Notes under the pieces: generated by a model | What the model was told of the DNA's origin: nothing | What the model saw: only the letters and a program-made list of their open reading frames with translations | Database searches by the model: none | Source: Aquimarina sp. TRL1 | GTDB lineage: Bacteria; Bacteroidota; Bacteroidia; Flavobacteriales; Flavobacteriaceae | Length of the DNA stretch: 64,000 nt | Direction of reading: 5' to 3' | NCBI RefSeq assembly: GCF_013365535.1 | Contig: NZ_CP053590.1 | Location: 4,454,501-4,518,500 of the forward strand | Part shown: positions 42,277 through 51,400 of the stretch, one piece after another | Position numbering within the stretch: the stretch's first letter is position 1 | Layout: each line of letters begins with the position of its first letter | Position numbers and translations under genes: made by a program

Positions 42277-43515
42277 ATGAAAGAACTAACTCGGTATTTT
42301 TATAAGTTACTTATCAAAAATAACGTCTCGCCGGAATTGGCAGAATATCTCAATGTTATTATCGGTGTTATTGTTCTTTTACTTGCTATTTTTATCATAG
42401 ACCTGATCTTACGCAGAGTTATTCTGGGCATATTTCAGAATTATGCCAAACGCTCCAAAAATATTTTTGATGACTTCTTGGTTAAGAATAAAACCTTTAA
42501 CTATTTAGCACATATAGGTCCTCTATCGATTATAATCTGGGTAGTCCCCAAATTATTTATAGCCTTTCCAAAAGCAGAAAAAGTGTTGGAAGTACTATTC
42601 GATATGCTTGTTATCGTACTGACCATATGGATTGTACGTAGTGTCCTCAGAACCTTTCGGGATTTTTTAAAAACACTCCCATCTTTTAAGGACAAACCTA
42701 TTGATAGTTATATTCAGGTATTTATGATATTTGCCTGGTCCATTGGAGCTATTCTTATTTTTTCATCTATTACCGGTAAATCCATCTGGACATTTCTAAC
42801 TGCATTAGGAGCTATGTCAGCGGTGATATTGTTAATATTCAAAGATACCATCCTCGGGTTTGTCGCCAGTATACAAGTAGCTGTTAATGATACCGTTCGT
42901 ATTGGTGACTGGATTACAATGAGCAAATACGGAGCTGACGGAGATGTTATAGAAATCAATCTATCCTCAGTAAAGGTCCAGAACTTTGATAAAACCATCA
43001 CCACTATACCAACCTATCACCTAACCTCTGAATCTTTTAAAAACTGGAGAGGGATGCTTGACTCTGGTGGAAGAAGAATTAAACGTTCTATCCTTATCAA
43101 AACATCTTCTATTAAATTTCTTTCTGATGAGGACCTGAAAAAACTGGCAGATATCGAATTGCTTAGTGATTATATCGAGACCTCCAGAAAAGAAATTAAC
43201 GAATTCAATAAGAAACACGCGGTCAACAAGAAGCTTCTTATCAACGGTCGAAACTTATCCAATCTGGGGGTCTACAGAAAATATGTAGAAAAATACCTGG
43301 AAAACCACTCATATATTAATAAAGATATGACAATTATGAGTCGCCAGTTAGCCCCAACTGCTCAAGGTACTCCTATTGAAATCTATGCATTTAGCAATGA
43401 TAAAGTGTGGAAAAATTATGAAATTATCGTAGCCGATATGTTTGACCATTTTCTAGCGGCTATCCCATACTTTGACCTGGAAACATTCGAGCTACAATTT
43501 TCTGTTAATTCCTGA
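42277..43515 (+). CDS. Mechanosensitive ion channel (MscS family, YbdG-like)
   Basis: 412 residues. Transmembrane helices are near 25-46, 72-91, 100-120, 148-163 and 168-190. A pore helix region (LTALGAMSAVILLIFKDTILGFVASIQ) is followed by the beta domain VNDTVRIGDWITMSKYGADGDVIEINLSSVKVQNFD, typical of MscS. The length and long C-terminal domain (ETSRKEINEFNKKHAVNKKL, MSRQLAPTAQGTPIEIYAF) match the YbdG/MscM-type group. It should open under osmotic downshock. Confidence 0.9.
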   Translation: MKELTRYFYKLLIKNNVSPELAEYLNVIIGVIVLLLAIFIIDLILRRVILGIFQNYAKRSKNIFDDFLVKNKTFNYLAHIGPLSIIIWVVPKLFIAFPKAEKVLEVLFDMLVIVLTIWIVRSVLRTFRDFLKTLPSFKDKPIDSYIQVFMIFAWSIGAILIFSSITGKSIWTFLTALGAMSAVILLIFKDTILGFVASIQVAVNDTVRIGDWITMSKYGADGDVIEINLSSVKVQNFDKTITTIPTYHLTSESFKNWRGMLDSGGRRIKRSILIKTSSIKFLSDEDLKKLADIELLSDYIETSRKEINEFNKKHAVNKKLLINGRNLSNLGVYRKYVEKYLENHSYINKDMTIMSRQLAPTAQGTPIEIYAFSNDKVWKNYEIIVADMFDHFLAAIPYFDLETFELQFSVNS

Positions 43516-43546
43516 TTAATTCTAGTGCTATTTTATGTCCAGTACG

Positions 43547-43554
43547 TACCTTTG
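43547..43554 (+). promoter_or_regulatory. -7 box of DUF3817 gene
   Basis: TACCTTTG matches TAnnTTTG and lies 30 bp before the ATG at 43584. A -33 TTG at usual spacing is missing. Confidence 0.4.
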
Positions 43555-43583
43555 CAGCTAGCTAAACTATAAATTACTGTCGT

Positions 43584-43856
43584 ATGCTAAAAGCATTTAA
43601 AATTATAAGTTATCTAGAAGGTATTTCCTTTTTATTGATATTGTTTGTGACCATGCCACTTAAGTATCTCTTTGATTCTCCGCAACCCAATCAAGTGATC
43701 GGAATGGCACATGGGTTATTATTTCTCCTTTATGTGGTTTTTGCCATTATGATGAAAGAAGAAAGAAAATGGAATGGAAAAACTTTATTCATCGTTCTTA
43801 TATGTTCCATTATTCCTTTCGGAACTTTCTGGATGGACAAAAAATACCTGAAATAA
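43584..43856 (+). CDS. DUF3817 small membrane protein
   Basis: 90 residues with three transmembrane helices. The opening FKIISYLEGISFLLILFVTMPLKY in two parts, the central IGMAHGLLFLLYVVFA and the final IPFGTFWMDKKYL are the DUF3817 signature. Its function is unknown; the domain is related to small YdzA-like proteins. Single gene; the next gene is convergent. Confidence 0.85.
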   Translation: MLKAFKIISYLEGISFLLILFVTMPLKYLFDSPQPNQVIGMAHGLLFLLYVVFAIMMKEERKWNGKTLFIVLICSIIPFGTFWMDKKYLK

Positions 43857-43958
43857 ACTACCTCGTGACGAGTCCACGAGATACTCATTGGAAATAAATT
43901 TTCAATTTCAAGGCAAGCTTTTAGGTATTACACTCTTTGGCCATGCCAATAAAATAGT

Positions 43959-46010
43959 TTATTCCGGATACTCTATCCTTAGATGATAGATATTAGTAAG
44001 TTTTCGTTTGAATACTTTTTTGATCTGCTGAATTTCTTTGAAAGTAATATTAGCATTTAGAAACTGACCGTTTTCCATTTGCTTATTGATAATTTTCTCT
44101 ACAAAAGAATCAATCAGGCTACTGGTCGGGTTTTTCAAACTCTTGGAAGCAGCTTCTACACTATCGCTCATCATAAGGATAGCAGTTTCTTTAGAAAAAG
44201 GTTTCGGTCCCGGATATTGAAAATCTTCAATGGCTACATTTTCATTGTTTTCTTTTTCTTTGGCATAAAAATAATAGACTACATTAGTACCATGATGGGT
44301 TCTGATAAAATCAATAACCCGATCTGGTAATTTATGCTTTTTAGCAATCTCTACTCCTCTGATTACATGATTGATTATTACAGTGGCACTTTCTTTGGGC
44401 GATAAGGTATCATGTGCATTTCCGGAACTGGTTTGGTTTTCAGTAAAAAAAGTTGGATTTGCCATCTTTCCTATATCGTGATATAAAGCCCCTACCCGCA
44501 CTAACATCGCATTTGCTCCAATTTCATTTGCTGCTGCTTCTGCAATATTAGCTACATTGAGAGAATGATGAAAAGTTCCCGGAGCTCGGTCAGATAACTC
44601 TTTTAGCAAAAAAGAATTCGTATCACTTAACTCTAAGAGTGATACATCAGAGATTAAACCAAATACTTTTTCATATACATAAATAAGAGGATGTACAATT
44701 AAAGCTGCTAAACCACTTAAGATAAACAATGAAATAGTGGACCAGTCAATATTCGTTACAATTCCTTCGTGTATGATATGAAAAGCAATATACACCAAAA
44801 TATAAATAAAGGTTATTTTCATAACCGTGATAAAAAGATTGGCCCGCTTGAATGATTCAGAAACAGTCAGAATAGTTACAATCCCTATAATAATCTGCGA
44901 AAAGGTATACTCATAACTATTAGGAACAATAAATCCCAAAATCAAAACCGTCACAATATGCGTGAATAACCCCAAACGAGAATCAAAAAACGCCTTTAAC
45001 ACCAATGGGAGAATACACATAGGAACCACATAGATATATTCTGATTTATACTTGACCACCAAAGTGGTTATAAGTACCATGATAAATATATTAAACGCAA
45101 TAAAGGTTAATTGTGTGTTATTGTCAAAGATATCTGCTCGATATTTTTTTATAAACAACAACAACATTAACAGTACCAATCCAATTAACAGGGTATAACC
45201 AAATACAATCCAATAAAAATTCTTGTCACTCCATACCTGTGATTCATATTCTGCCTTTAATGAATTCAATATCTGTAGCGTATCTCCTTCCACCACTTCT
45301 CCTTTGGCAATAATCCTGCTATCTTTGGATACACTTCCACGAGTGGTCAACACCTGGTTTAATTCTTCTTCCAAAATTCGTTCGGTAAAATCCGTATTGA
45401 GACGAACATTGGATTTTACCAGATCATAAAACAATGAAACCAACTGACTTCTATAGTCGGTAAATTCGCTATTGCTAATCGAAGAGTTAATAAAATTAGC
45501 CAGTTCTCTATTGTTCAGCAATTGTCCATAGGTAATTGCTTCAGCTTTATTTCCTTTATTTAAAAAGATTTGCTTTTTATTCGAATAGCCGTAATTCTCC
45601 TCTAATACTCCATATTTATATATTTCATCCAACAATGTCTTCCCAAATTTCAAAATGCCTCTACGATCTTCTTTCGAGCTTTCATTTTCTTTACTGAAAT
45701 AGGAAGAAAAATTAGTTAAATAGTTTTTCCTGACATTTTGAGAGATGATCGTATCGTACTGAAAATAAGGAATCAGATTATCTTCTATTGTTTTTTTCTC
45801 TTTCTTTATTTCCTCTGCTGTTTTGGAAATAGCAAAATCAAAAGGCGCATACAGGTTTTCATACTGCCATGGTTTTCCTTTTGTAAATTCGTATTTAAAC
45901 AAACCTCCTTTAGGAAATAAGTAAACGATAAGAAAAGTCGTTATCGCAAAGAGAAAAACCTTGTAAATAAATGATTGGTTACGATATAGGCTATCTAAAA
46001 ACTTTTTCAC
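43959..46010 (-). CDS. HD-family membrane phosphohydrolase (PgpH-like, 7TM-HD)
   Basis: 683 residues. One N-terminal transmembrane helix (about 17-32) is followed by an extracytoplasmic 7TMR-HDED domain (about 45-260), seven transmembrane helices (about 265-455) and a C-terminal HD domain (about 470-650). In the HD domain GTFHHSLNVANIAEAAA, LVRVGALYHDIGKM and IDFIRTHHGTNVVYYFY contain the metal ligands. In Firmicutes this architecture (PgpH) hydrolyses c-di-AMP; the same activity is probable here but not shown. It is transcribed alone, divergent from the thiolase gene. Confidence 0.88.
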   Translation of the reverse strand: MKKFLDSLYRNQSFIYKVFLFAITTFLIVYLFPKGGLFKYEFTKGKPWQYENLYAPFDFAISKTAEEIKKEKKTIEDNLIPYFQYDTIISQNVRKNYLTNFSSYFSKENESSKEDRRGILKFGKTLLDEIYKYGVLEENYGYSNKKQIFLNKGNKAEAITYGQLLNNRELANFINSSISNSEFTDYRSQLVSLFYDLVKSNVRLNTDFTERILEEELNQVLTTRGSVSKDSRIIAKGEVVEGDTLQILNSLKAEYESQVWSDKNFYWIVFGYTLLIGLVLLMLLLFIKKYRADIFDNNTQLTFIAFNIFIMVLITTLVVKYKSEYIYVVPMCILPLVLKAFFDSRLGLFTHIVTVLILGFIVPNSYEYTFSQIIIGIVTILTVSESFKRANLFITVMKITFIYILVYIAFHIIHEGIVTNIDWSTISLFILSGLAALIVHPLIYVYEKVFGLISDVSLLELSDTNSFLLKELSDRAPGTFHHSLNVANIAEAAANEIGANAMLVRVGALYHDIGKMANPTFFTENQTSSGNAHDTLSPKESATVIINHVIRGVEIAKKHKLPDRVIDFIRTHHGTNVVYYFYAKEKENNENVAIEDFQYPGPKPFSKETAILMMSDSVEAASKSLKNPTSSLIDSFVEKIINKQMENGQFLNANITFKEIQQIKKVFKRKLTNIYHLRIEYPE

Positions 46011-46155
46011 AAATATAGTTGTATTGATATCTCAAAAGTACTAAAAAATAAGAGACTAAGACATCTTAATACTGTTGGTAACTTCCTTATATATTTCCTT
46101 TAAAAATCCTTAAATTCGCAAAAAACTATACACACATTTTTAAATACATATATAA

Positions 46156-47334
46156 ATGAGTAAAGAAGTTGTCATCGTATCAGCTGCGCGCACACCAATT
46201 GGAAGTTTTATGGGAAGTTTATCTACTGTCCCGGCAGTACAATTAGGGGCGACAGCGATCAAAGGAGCCTTAGATAAAATCAATTTAGATCCAAAACTGG
46301 TTGAAGAAGTGATCATGGGTAACGTAGTACAGGCAGGAAACGGTCAGGCACCTGCCCGACAAGCTGCTCTGGCTGCTGGGATTGATCAAAATGTACCTTG
46401 CACAACTATCAATAAAGTGTGTGCCAGTGGAATGAAAGCTGTCATGCAGGCTGCGCAAACAATTGCTTTGGGAGATGCTGATATTGTTGTTGCAGGAGGA
46501 ATGGAAAATATGAGCTTGATCCCACATTATGTTCGATTGAGATCAGGACATAAGTTTGGACCTCAAACTTTTGAAGATGGAATGCAAAAAGATGGACTGG
46601 TAGATGCCTATGATAATAATGCAATGGGAGTATGTGCGGATCTATGCGCTAAAGAATACGAATTTAGCCGAGAAGACCAGGATGCTTTCGCTATACAATC
46701 ATATGAGCGTTCGGCAGCAGCGTGGGAAAGTGGAAAGTTTGATAATGAGGTAGTGCCTGTAGCAGTTCCACAACGAAGAGGGGAACCTGTTATGGTTACA
46801 AAAGATGAAGAATATACCAATGTAAAAATGGAGAAGATTCCAGCATTGCGTCCTGCTTTTACAAAAGAAGGTACCGTAACTGCCGCGAATGCTTCGACTA
46901 TTAATGATGGAGCGGGTGCTGTTATTGTTATGAGTGCTGATAAAGCTAAAGAATTAGGATTACAACCACTGGTAAAAATTACAGGGTATGCAGATGCTGC
47001 ACAAGAACCACAATGGTTCACCACTGCACCAGCAAAAGCGTTGCCTAAAGCCCTATCTAAAGCTGGAGTAGCCATAGAAGATGTAGATTTTTTTGAGTTT
47101 AATGAAGCTTTTTCTGTAGTAGGCTTAGCCAATCTAAAAATATTAGGACTTAGCGACGAGAATACTAACGTTAACGGAGGAGCCGTTTCATTAGGACATC
47201 CACTGGGATGCTCAGGAGTCCGAATTATAATAACTTTAATAAACGTTTTAGAACAAAATAATGCAAAAACTGGAGCTGCAGCCATATGTAATGGTGGTGG
47301 TGGTGCCTCAGCGATGGTCATTGAACGTCTGTAA
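46156..47334 (+). CDS. Acetyl-CoA C-acetyltransferase (thiolase)
   Basis: 392 residues. Thiolase motifs are NKVCASGMKAV (catalytic Cys89), GGMENMSLIPH, EFNEAFSVV, NVNGGAVSLGHPLGCSGVR (catalytic His) and AICNGGGGASAMV (second Cys). The length and the GGMENMS motif fit biosynthetic acetoacetyl-CoA thiolases that condense two acetyl-CoA or cleave acetoacetyl-CoA. Cytoplasmic. The start at 46156 follows a TAAATTCG box by about 40 bp. The NlpC/P60 gene follows after 34 bp, perhaps in one transcript. Confidence 0.92.
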   Translation: MSKEVVIVSAARTPIGSFMGSLSTVPAVQLGATAIKGALDKINLDPKLVEEVIMGNVVQAGNGQAPARQAALAAGIDQNVPCTTINKVCASGMKAVMQAAQTIALGDADIVVAGGMENMSLIPHYVRLRSGHKFGPQTFEDGMQKDGLVDAYDNNAMGVCADLCAKEYEFSREDQDAFAIQSYERSAAAWESGKFDNEVVPVAVPQRRGEPVMVTKDEEYTNVKMEKIPALRPAFTKEGTVTAANASTINDGAGAVIVMSADKAKELGLQPLVKITGYADAAQEPQWFTTAPAKALPKALSKAGVAIEDVDFFEFNEAFSVVGLANLKILGLSDENTNVNGGAVSLGHPLGCSGVRIIITLINVLEQNNAKTGAAAICNGGGGASAMVIERL

Positions 47335-47368
47335 GTAATAATAATCCAGTAGTAATTAAAATCTTTGC

Positions 47369-48118
47369 ATGCAATACGGTATTTGTAATTTAAGTATTGT
47401 TCCACTTCGAGCTGAACCAAAGGATACTAGTGAATTAACCTCACAAGTACTTTATGGAGAACATTTCAAAGTATTAGAACAGCGAAAAAAATGGAGTCGT
47501 ATCCGTCTGGCTTTTGATAAGTATGAAGGCTGGATTGATAATAAGCAGTATTTAGAAATTACCGAGGACGATTATAAAGACTTTGATCAAAAATCTCCTG
47601 CTCTTGTAGGAGATCTTATCGAATTTGTATGTTCTGACGAAAATCAATTAACCCCAGTGCCAATGGGGGCCTCGTTAACCGCTCTTGAGTACTTTGGGCA
47701 TTCTTTCGAAGGTCAAAGAATTGAAGATAAACAAGAAAAGAGCAAATTGATCGAAACTGCTTTCTTATTTCTTAACGCTCCTTATATGTGGGGAGGGAAA
47801 ACCAATTTTGGAATTGACTGTAGTGGTTTTACTCAAATGGTTTATAAAATTAATGGGTATAAACTAAAGAGAGATGCTTCACAACAAGCTACACAGGGAG
47901 ATCCGCTAAGTTTTATAGAAGAAAGTGAACCTGGAGACTTGGCTTTTTTTGATAATGAAGAAGGGCTTATAACGCATGTTGGAATCATAATGAAAGATAA
48001 TTATATCATTCATGCACATGGAAAAGTACGAGTAGACAGAATTGATCACACAGGTATTTTTAATGCTGAAAAAAGAACACATACACATAAGCTCAGAGTA
48101 ATCAAACGAATTATATAA
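47369..48118 (+). CDS. NlpC/P60 family cysteine peptidase with SH3-like domains
   Basis: 249 residues without an evident signal peptide. N-terminal SH3b-like domain (about 1-65; RAEPKDTSELTSQVLYGEHF, GWIDNKQYLEI), an intermediate region, then the C40 peptidase domain (about 125-249). Its triad is Cys151 in NFGIDCSGF, His203 in ITHVGIIM and His215 in YIIHAHG. Such enzymes cut gamma-D-Glu-diamino acid bonds in peptidoglycan peptides, either in recycling (cytosolic) or cell-wall remodelling. The lack of a signal sequence points to the former or to an unusual export route. Confidence 0.88.
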   Translation: MQYGICNLSIVPLRAEPKDTSELTSQVLYGEHFKVLEQRKKWSRIRLAFDKYEGWIDNKQYLEITEDDYKDFDQKSPALVGDLIEFVCSDENQLTPVPMGASLTALEYFGHSFEGQRIEDKQEKSKLIETAFLFLNAPYMWGGKTNFGIDCSGFTQMVYKINGYKLKRDASQQATQGDPLSFIEESEPGDLAFFDNEEGLITHVGIIMKDNYIIHAHGKVRVDRIDHTGIFNAEKRTHTHKLRVIKRII

Positions 48119-48144
48119 GAGTTTAGATTCTTATCTAACAGACT

Positions 48145-48187
48145 AAAAAAAGGACAAATTCCGATAGAGGGTATTTGTCCTTTTTTT
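48145..48187. terminator. Bidirectional-looking terminator
   Basis: AAAAAAAGGACAAAT (48145-48159) pairs perfectly with ATTTGTCCTTTTTTT (48173-48187). It lies 27 bp after the NlpC/P60 stop codon and carries a T run in the plus direction. Confidence 0.92.
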
Positions 48188-48407
48188 ATACTTCGTTTTT
48201 TATAAAAAGAAACTTTTATCACATACACAAACACCTAAAAACAAAAACATTACAATAAAACACCCTCCTCTACAAACGATATCGCACCAATTGTTTTTAT
48301 ATATAATTAGAAGAAGTTGTGCAGAAAATATAGGTGGCTTTTGACAAAAATGTACACCTATAATCAGGCAAACATCCGCATCTTTGGATCAACAAAATAA
48401 CATTATT

Positions 48408-50129
48408 ATGAAAAACACAATACTCAACTTAGTTATAATTACGCTCTGTAATATAACTTTTGCTCAGAACTCTGCACCATCATCTCATCTTACAGCCAAG
48501 GACAAAGTAGCTGGAGATATTCTTATGAAAACAGTTCGTTCTACTATTACTACCGATGCTACCTATTACTGTACAATGCAATGGAATGGTGGAGCTGAAG
48601 GAGGTGCCTACTGTGGTTTCCAGGACTCTCCGGATAAGGGACATACATTTATCTATTCGATATGGGATCCCAGCAATGGGAAAACCATTACAGCTGATTT
48701 TGTTGGAGAGGGAACCAAAGTAGAAAACTTCGGCGGAGAAGGAACCGGTCTCAAATCCATGAATAATACGATTGGCTGGAGCCTTAATGAATGGAATACT
48801 GTAGTAACACGTCGTTGGGATGTTGGAACTCATTCTTATTTCGGATTTTGGGTTCGAAGAGATTCTCAAAACAAATGGTATCATATGGTAACAATGAATT
48901 ATCCGGTCGCGAATGTTACCTTTAACAGTGATACCAATGCATTCTTAGAAGATTGGCTCAGTACCGGTTCAAAGAAAAGGCGTTTTGAGATGAAAGATGG
49001 ATTCAAAAGAAAATTGGATGGAAACTGGGTATCCATGAATGAAGCTGTATACAAAAGAAATGATGAACCCAGGTCAGAAAATTATACAAATGCCGTAGAT
49101 GCAGGTGTAAGTAACGGCGTTTATTTTATGCAATCCGGAGGAAACTCCACCCCTAGTTTCCCCGGAACTCCACCTATTACATTACGTACTAATACGAATG
49201 CTCAGCCATCAAATCCAGCAATTTCCTTTTCTATAAGTACACTTTCCTCTTCAAAAATAACTTGGGAAGTCCCTACTTCCGCCACTCCTCAGTTTAAATA
49301 CACTATTAAGATCAATAATAACACAGTACAATCTAAAATTGCTCCGGAAACAAGAACCGCTGCGATAAGCGCAACTCCTGGCAGTATTGTAGAGTTAACG
49401 CTTGAGGATATTCTTGGAAGAACTACAACACAAACCAAAACAATCACTACTAATAGCGTACTTCCTAATGGGGTATATAAAGTAACTTTTGAAAATAGTC
49501 AAAAATCGTTAGATACTTTCGGGATGAATAATGGATCGAATATTGGTCTATATGAATCCCATGGTGGTCCTAATCAACAATGGGAAGTAATCAATCTGGG
49601 AAACAACATCTATAAAATTACGAATATTAAAAATGGAAAAAGCATTGATGCTTTTGGACAAAACAACGGAGACAATATTGGATCGTATGAATATCACGGA
49701 GGTCCTAATCAAAAATGGGAAATTAATATCGTAAGCAATGGAGTCTATCAGGTAACTGATTACCGAAGTAAAAAATGTATAGACGCATTTGGTACAAGTA
49801 ATGGATCGAATATAGGATTATACGAGTGTCATGGAGGAAGTAACCAAAACATACGATTCACACTGGTGTCGACAAGAAAAAATAGCAAAGAGATCACATC
49901 AGACCTTTCTTCATACATCTATCAAAATGCAGGTGTCTTATATATCAATATCAATGACGCAACGAGAAAAAAAGCGAAAGTTTCTGTCTTCTCTATCCAG
50001 GGATCAGAGGTAATCAAGAAAGAAATCTACACAGGAAAACCACAACAAATAAACCTAATAAATTTAGCGAAAGGACTTTACATTTTAAAAACAGATGGAA
50101 ATCTGGTAAAAAAGATTACTGTACAATAA
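48408..50129 (+). CDS. Secreted DUF3472 protein with ricin-type lectin domain and T9SS sorting domain
   Basis: 573 residues from ATG 48408 (the TTG at 48384 is unlikely). Signal peptide about 1-19. A DUF3472-type domain follows (about 45-240; TYYCTMQWNGGAEGGAYCGF, FIYSIWDPSNGK, HSYFGFWVRRD), then an Ig/FN3-like linker. A ricin-type beta-trefoil has three repeats with the QxW-like ends NQQWEV, NQKWEI and a degenerate NQNIRF. The C-terminus (INLAKGLYILKTDGNLVKKITVQ) is a T9SS type A domain. It probably binds or breaks down a polysaccharide outside the cell. The adjacent LacI regulator and sugar-activation genes support a carbohydrate context. Confidence 0.85.
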   Translation: MKNTILNLVIITLCNITFAQNSAPSSHLTAKDKVAGDILMKTVRSTITTDATYYCTMQWNGGAEGGAYCGFQDSPDKGHTFIYSIWDPSNGKTITADFVGEGTKVENFGGEGTGLKSMNNTIGWSLNEWNTVVTRRWDVGTHSYFGFWVRRDSQNKWYHMVTMNYPVANVTFNSDTNAFLEDWLSTGSKKRRFEMKDGFKRKLDGNWVSMNEAVYKRNDEPRSENYTNAVDAGVSNGVYFMQSGGNSTPSFPGTPPITLRTNTNAQPSNPAISFSISTLSSSKITWEVPTSATPQFKYTIKINNNTVQSKIAPETRTAAISATPGSIVELTLEDILGRTTTQTKTITTNSVLPNGVYKVTFENSQKSLDTFGMNNGSNIGLYESHGGPNQQWEVINLGNNIYKITNIKNGKSIDAFGQNNGDNIGSYEYHGGPNQKWEINIVSNGVYQVTDYRSKKCIDAFGTSNGSNIGLYECHGGSNQNIRFTLVSTRKNSKEITSDLSSYIYQNAGVLYININDATRKKAKVSVFSIQGSEVIKKEIYTGKPQQINLINLAKGLYILKTDGNLVKKITVQ

Positions 50130-50149
50130 GTACAAAAACTTATTAGGAT

Positions 50150-50187
50150 ATAACAAAGGAGAATAAAGCTTTATTCTCCTTTGTTAT
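50150..50187. terminator. Perfect palindromic terminator between convergent genes
   Basis: Arms of 19 bp (50150-50168 and 50169-50187, core AACAAAGGAGAATAAAG) form one uninterrupted palindrome centred at AGCT. It lies between the convergent DUF3472 and LacI genes and can serve both strands. A T run is weak on both sides. Confidence 0.8.
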
Positions 50188-50191
50188 TATG

Positions 50192-51226
50192 CTATGAAAG
50201 ATAAGATGATACATTTTCCGAAGTCACAATATCAATAGGAAGTAACCTTTTATACCTCATTTCTTTTTTGAATAAGAAAAACTCAACCAACTTAGATACC
50301 CCCAGATACACCTGACGTTCCGGATTCTGATGAATAAGGAAATCAACAAAATCTTTTTCTAGTAAAGAAACATTTTCTTTAAGTAAATCGTATCCGATAA
50401 TCGCTATTTCTTTATTGACATCTCTAATAATATCAGCCACTTGAAATACTTTTGAAGTTGTGATAAAACACCCATTTATATCTTTATTATCGGTTAAAAT
50501 TTCGACAAGTTCTTTTCTAACCTCGCTTTTAGAAACTGTGATGGTTTTAACATCTTCCGAAGCAACGTATTCCTTATAATAAGTTCTAAACCCCTTTTCT
50601 TTTTCTTGCATATGTATTGCATTACTAAACTGCTCATCTACATGAACAACAAGAGGCACTCCTTCGCCTTTTGTTACCATATGCATTAGTTTAGCTCCTA
50701 CCCGTCCACTCTGGTATAAATCCTGTCCTACAAAATTCTTCACTTTAGGATTGTCTATAAAAGTATTAAAGACGCTAATAACCGTCGTATCAGGATATTC
50801 TTCAACAGCCTGAATACTTTCTTTATAAAATAATGAAGCTAACAGAACAGCATCTGGTTTTAATGATAACACCTGAGCATGTGTTTCCAAAAAAGAAGCA
50901 GTTTTATTAGGATCAAAATAAAAAGGCTCTATCGCAAAACCAAACGATTTAAATTCCATGATAGCAGTCTCAATTCCAGGAACACATGGAGACCAATACG
51001 GATCTATTTCGGGATCAGGAAGTAAAATACAAATATGATATACTTTATTATTTTTTAGATTTCTGGCAATCAAGTTCGGTTGATAATCTATTTTCTGCAA
51101 TACCTCATTTACTTTATCCAGTGAAGCCTGAGACACTTTTCCCCTATTATGCAATACTCTATCAACAGTTCCTTTAGAAACATTAGCCAGTTTGGCTATA
51201 TCCTTTATCGTATATTTCTTTTTCAT
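50192..51226 (-). CDS. LacI family transcriptional regulator
   Basis: 344 residues from ATG 51226 (an ATG at 51235 adds three). The N-terminal LacI helix-turn-helix and hinge are TIKDIAKLANVSKGTVDRVL and HNRGKVSQASLDKVNEVLQK (about 5-55). A periplasmic-binding-protein-like sensor domain (about 60-340) includes ICILLPDPEIDPYWSP and IAIIGYDLLKEN. It should be a dimeric sugar-responsive repressor or activator. It is divergent from the GHMP kinase/nucleotidyltransferase operon, with two CG-centred palindromes between them, so it probably regulates that operon and itself. Confidence 0.9.
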   Translation of the reverse strand: MKKKYTIKDIAKLANVSKGTVDRVLHNRGKVSQASLDKVNEVLQKIDYQPNLIARNLKNNKVYHICILLPDPEIDPYWSPCVPGIETAIMEFKSFGFAIEPFYFDPNKTASFLETHAQVLSLKPDAVLLASLFYKESIQAVEEYPDTTVISVFNTFIDNPKVKNFVGQDLYQSGRVGAKLMHMVTKGEGVPLVVHVDEQFSNAIHMQEKEKGFRTYYKEYVASEDVKTITVSKSEVRKELVEILTDNKDINGCFITTSKVFQVADIIRDVNKEIAIIGYDLLKENVSLLEKDFVDFLIHQNPERQVYLGVSKLVEFFLFKKEMRYKRLLPIDIVTSENVSSYLS

Positions 51227-51260
51227 CGCAAACAAATATAATACTTAATTTTTTTTACAG

Positions 51261-51274
51261 TGTGCTCGAGCACA
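51261..51274. promoter_or_regulatory. Candidate LacI-family operator 1
   Basis: TGTGCTCGAGCACA is a perfect 14-bp palindrome with the central CG typical of LacI-family operators. It lies 35 bp upstream of the regulator start codon. Confidence 0.55.
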
Positions 51275-51384
51275 TTTTAACACTTAAAACTTCTTTTTAT
51301 TGAATTAAATGAATATATTCGCCTCAGCATTACGTAAATAGACACAGTTACACATGCAAACAAAACAGCACTAAACACCTTATA

Positions 51385-51398
51385 CACAAACGTTTACA
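51385..51398. promoter_or_regulatory. Candidate LacI-family operator 2
   Basis: On the reverse strand this reads TGTAAACGTTTGTG, 11 of 14 positions as in the common LacI/CcpA-like consensus TGTAAACGTTTACA, with a perfect AAACGTTT core. It ends 3 bp before the TTG start of the GHMP kinase gene, so binding would block expression. Confidence 0.5.
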
Positions 51399-51400
51399 TT

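Noticed and set aside
43862..43880. CTCGTG/CACGAG hairpin after the DUF3817 gene as a terminator
   Set aside because: Six pairs only and no T run on either strand.
46608..47420. 270-codon ORF antisense to the thiolase gene
   Set aside because: It is the complement of a highly conserved thiolase reading frame; its translation has no domain features and biased composition typical of shadow frames.
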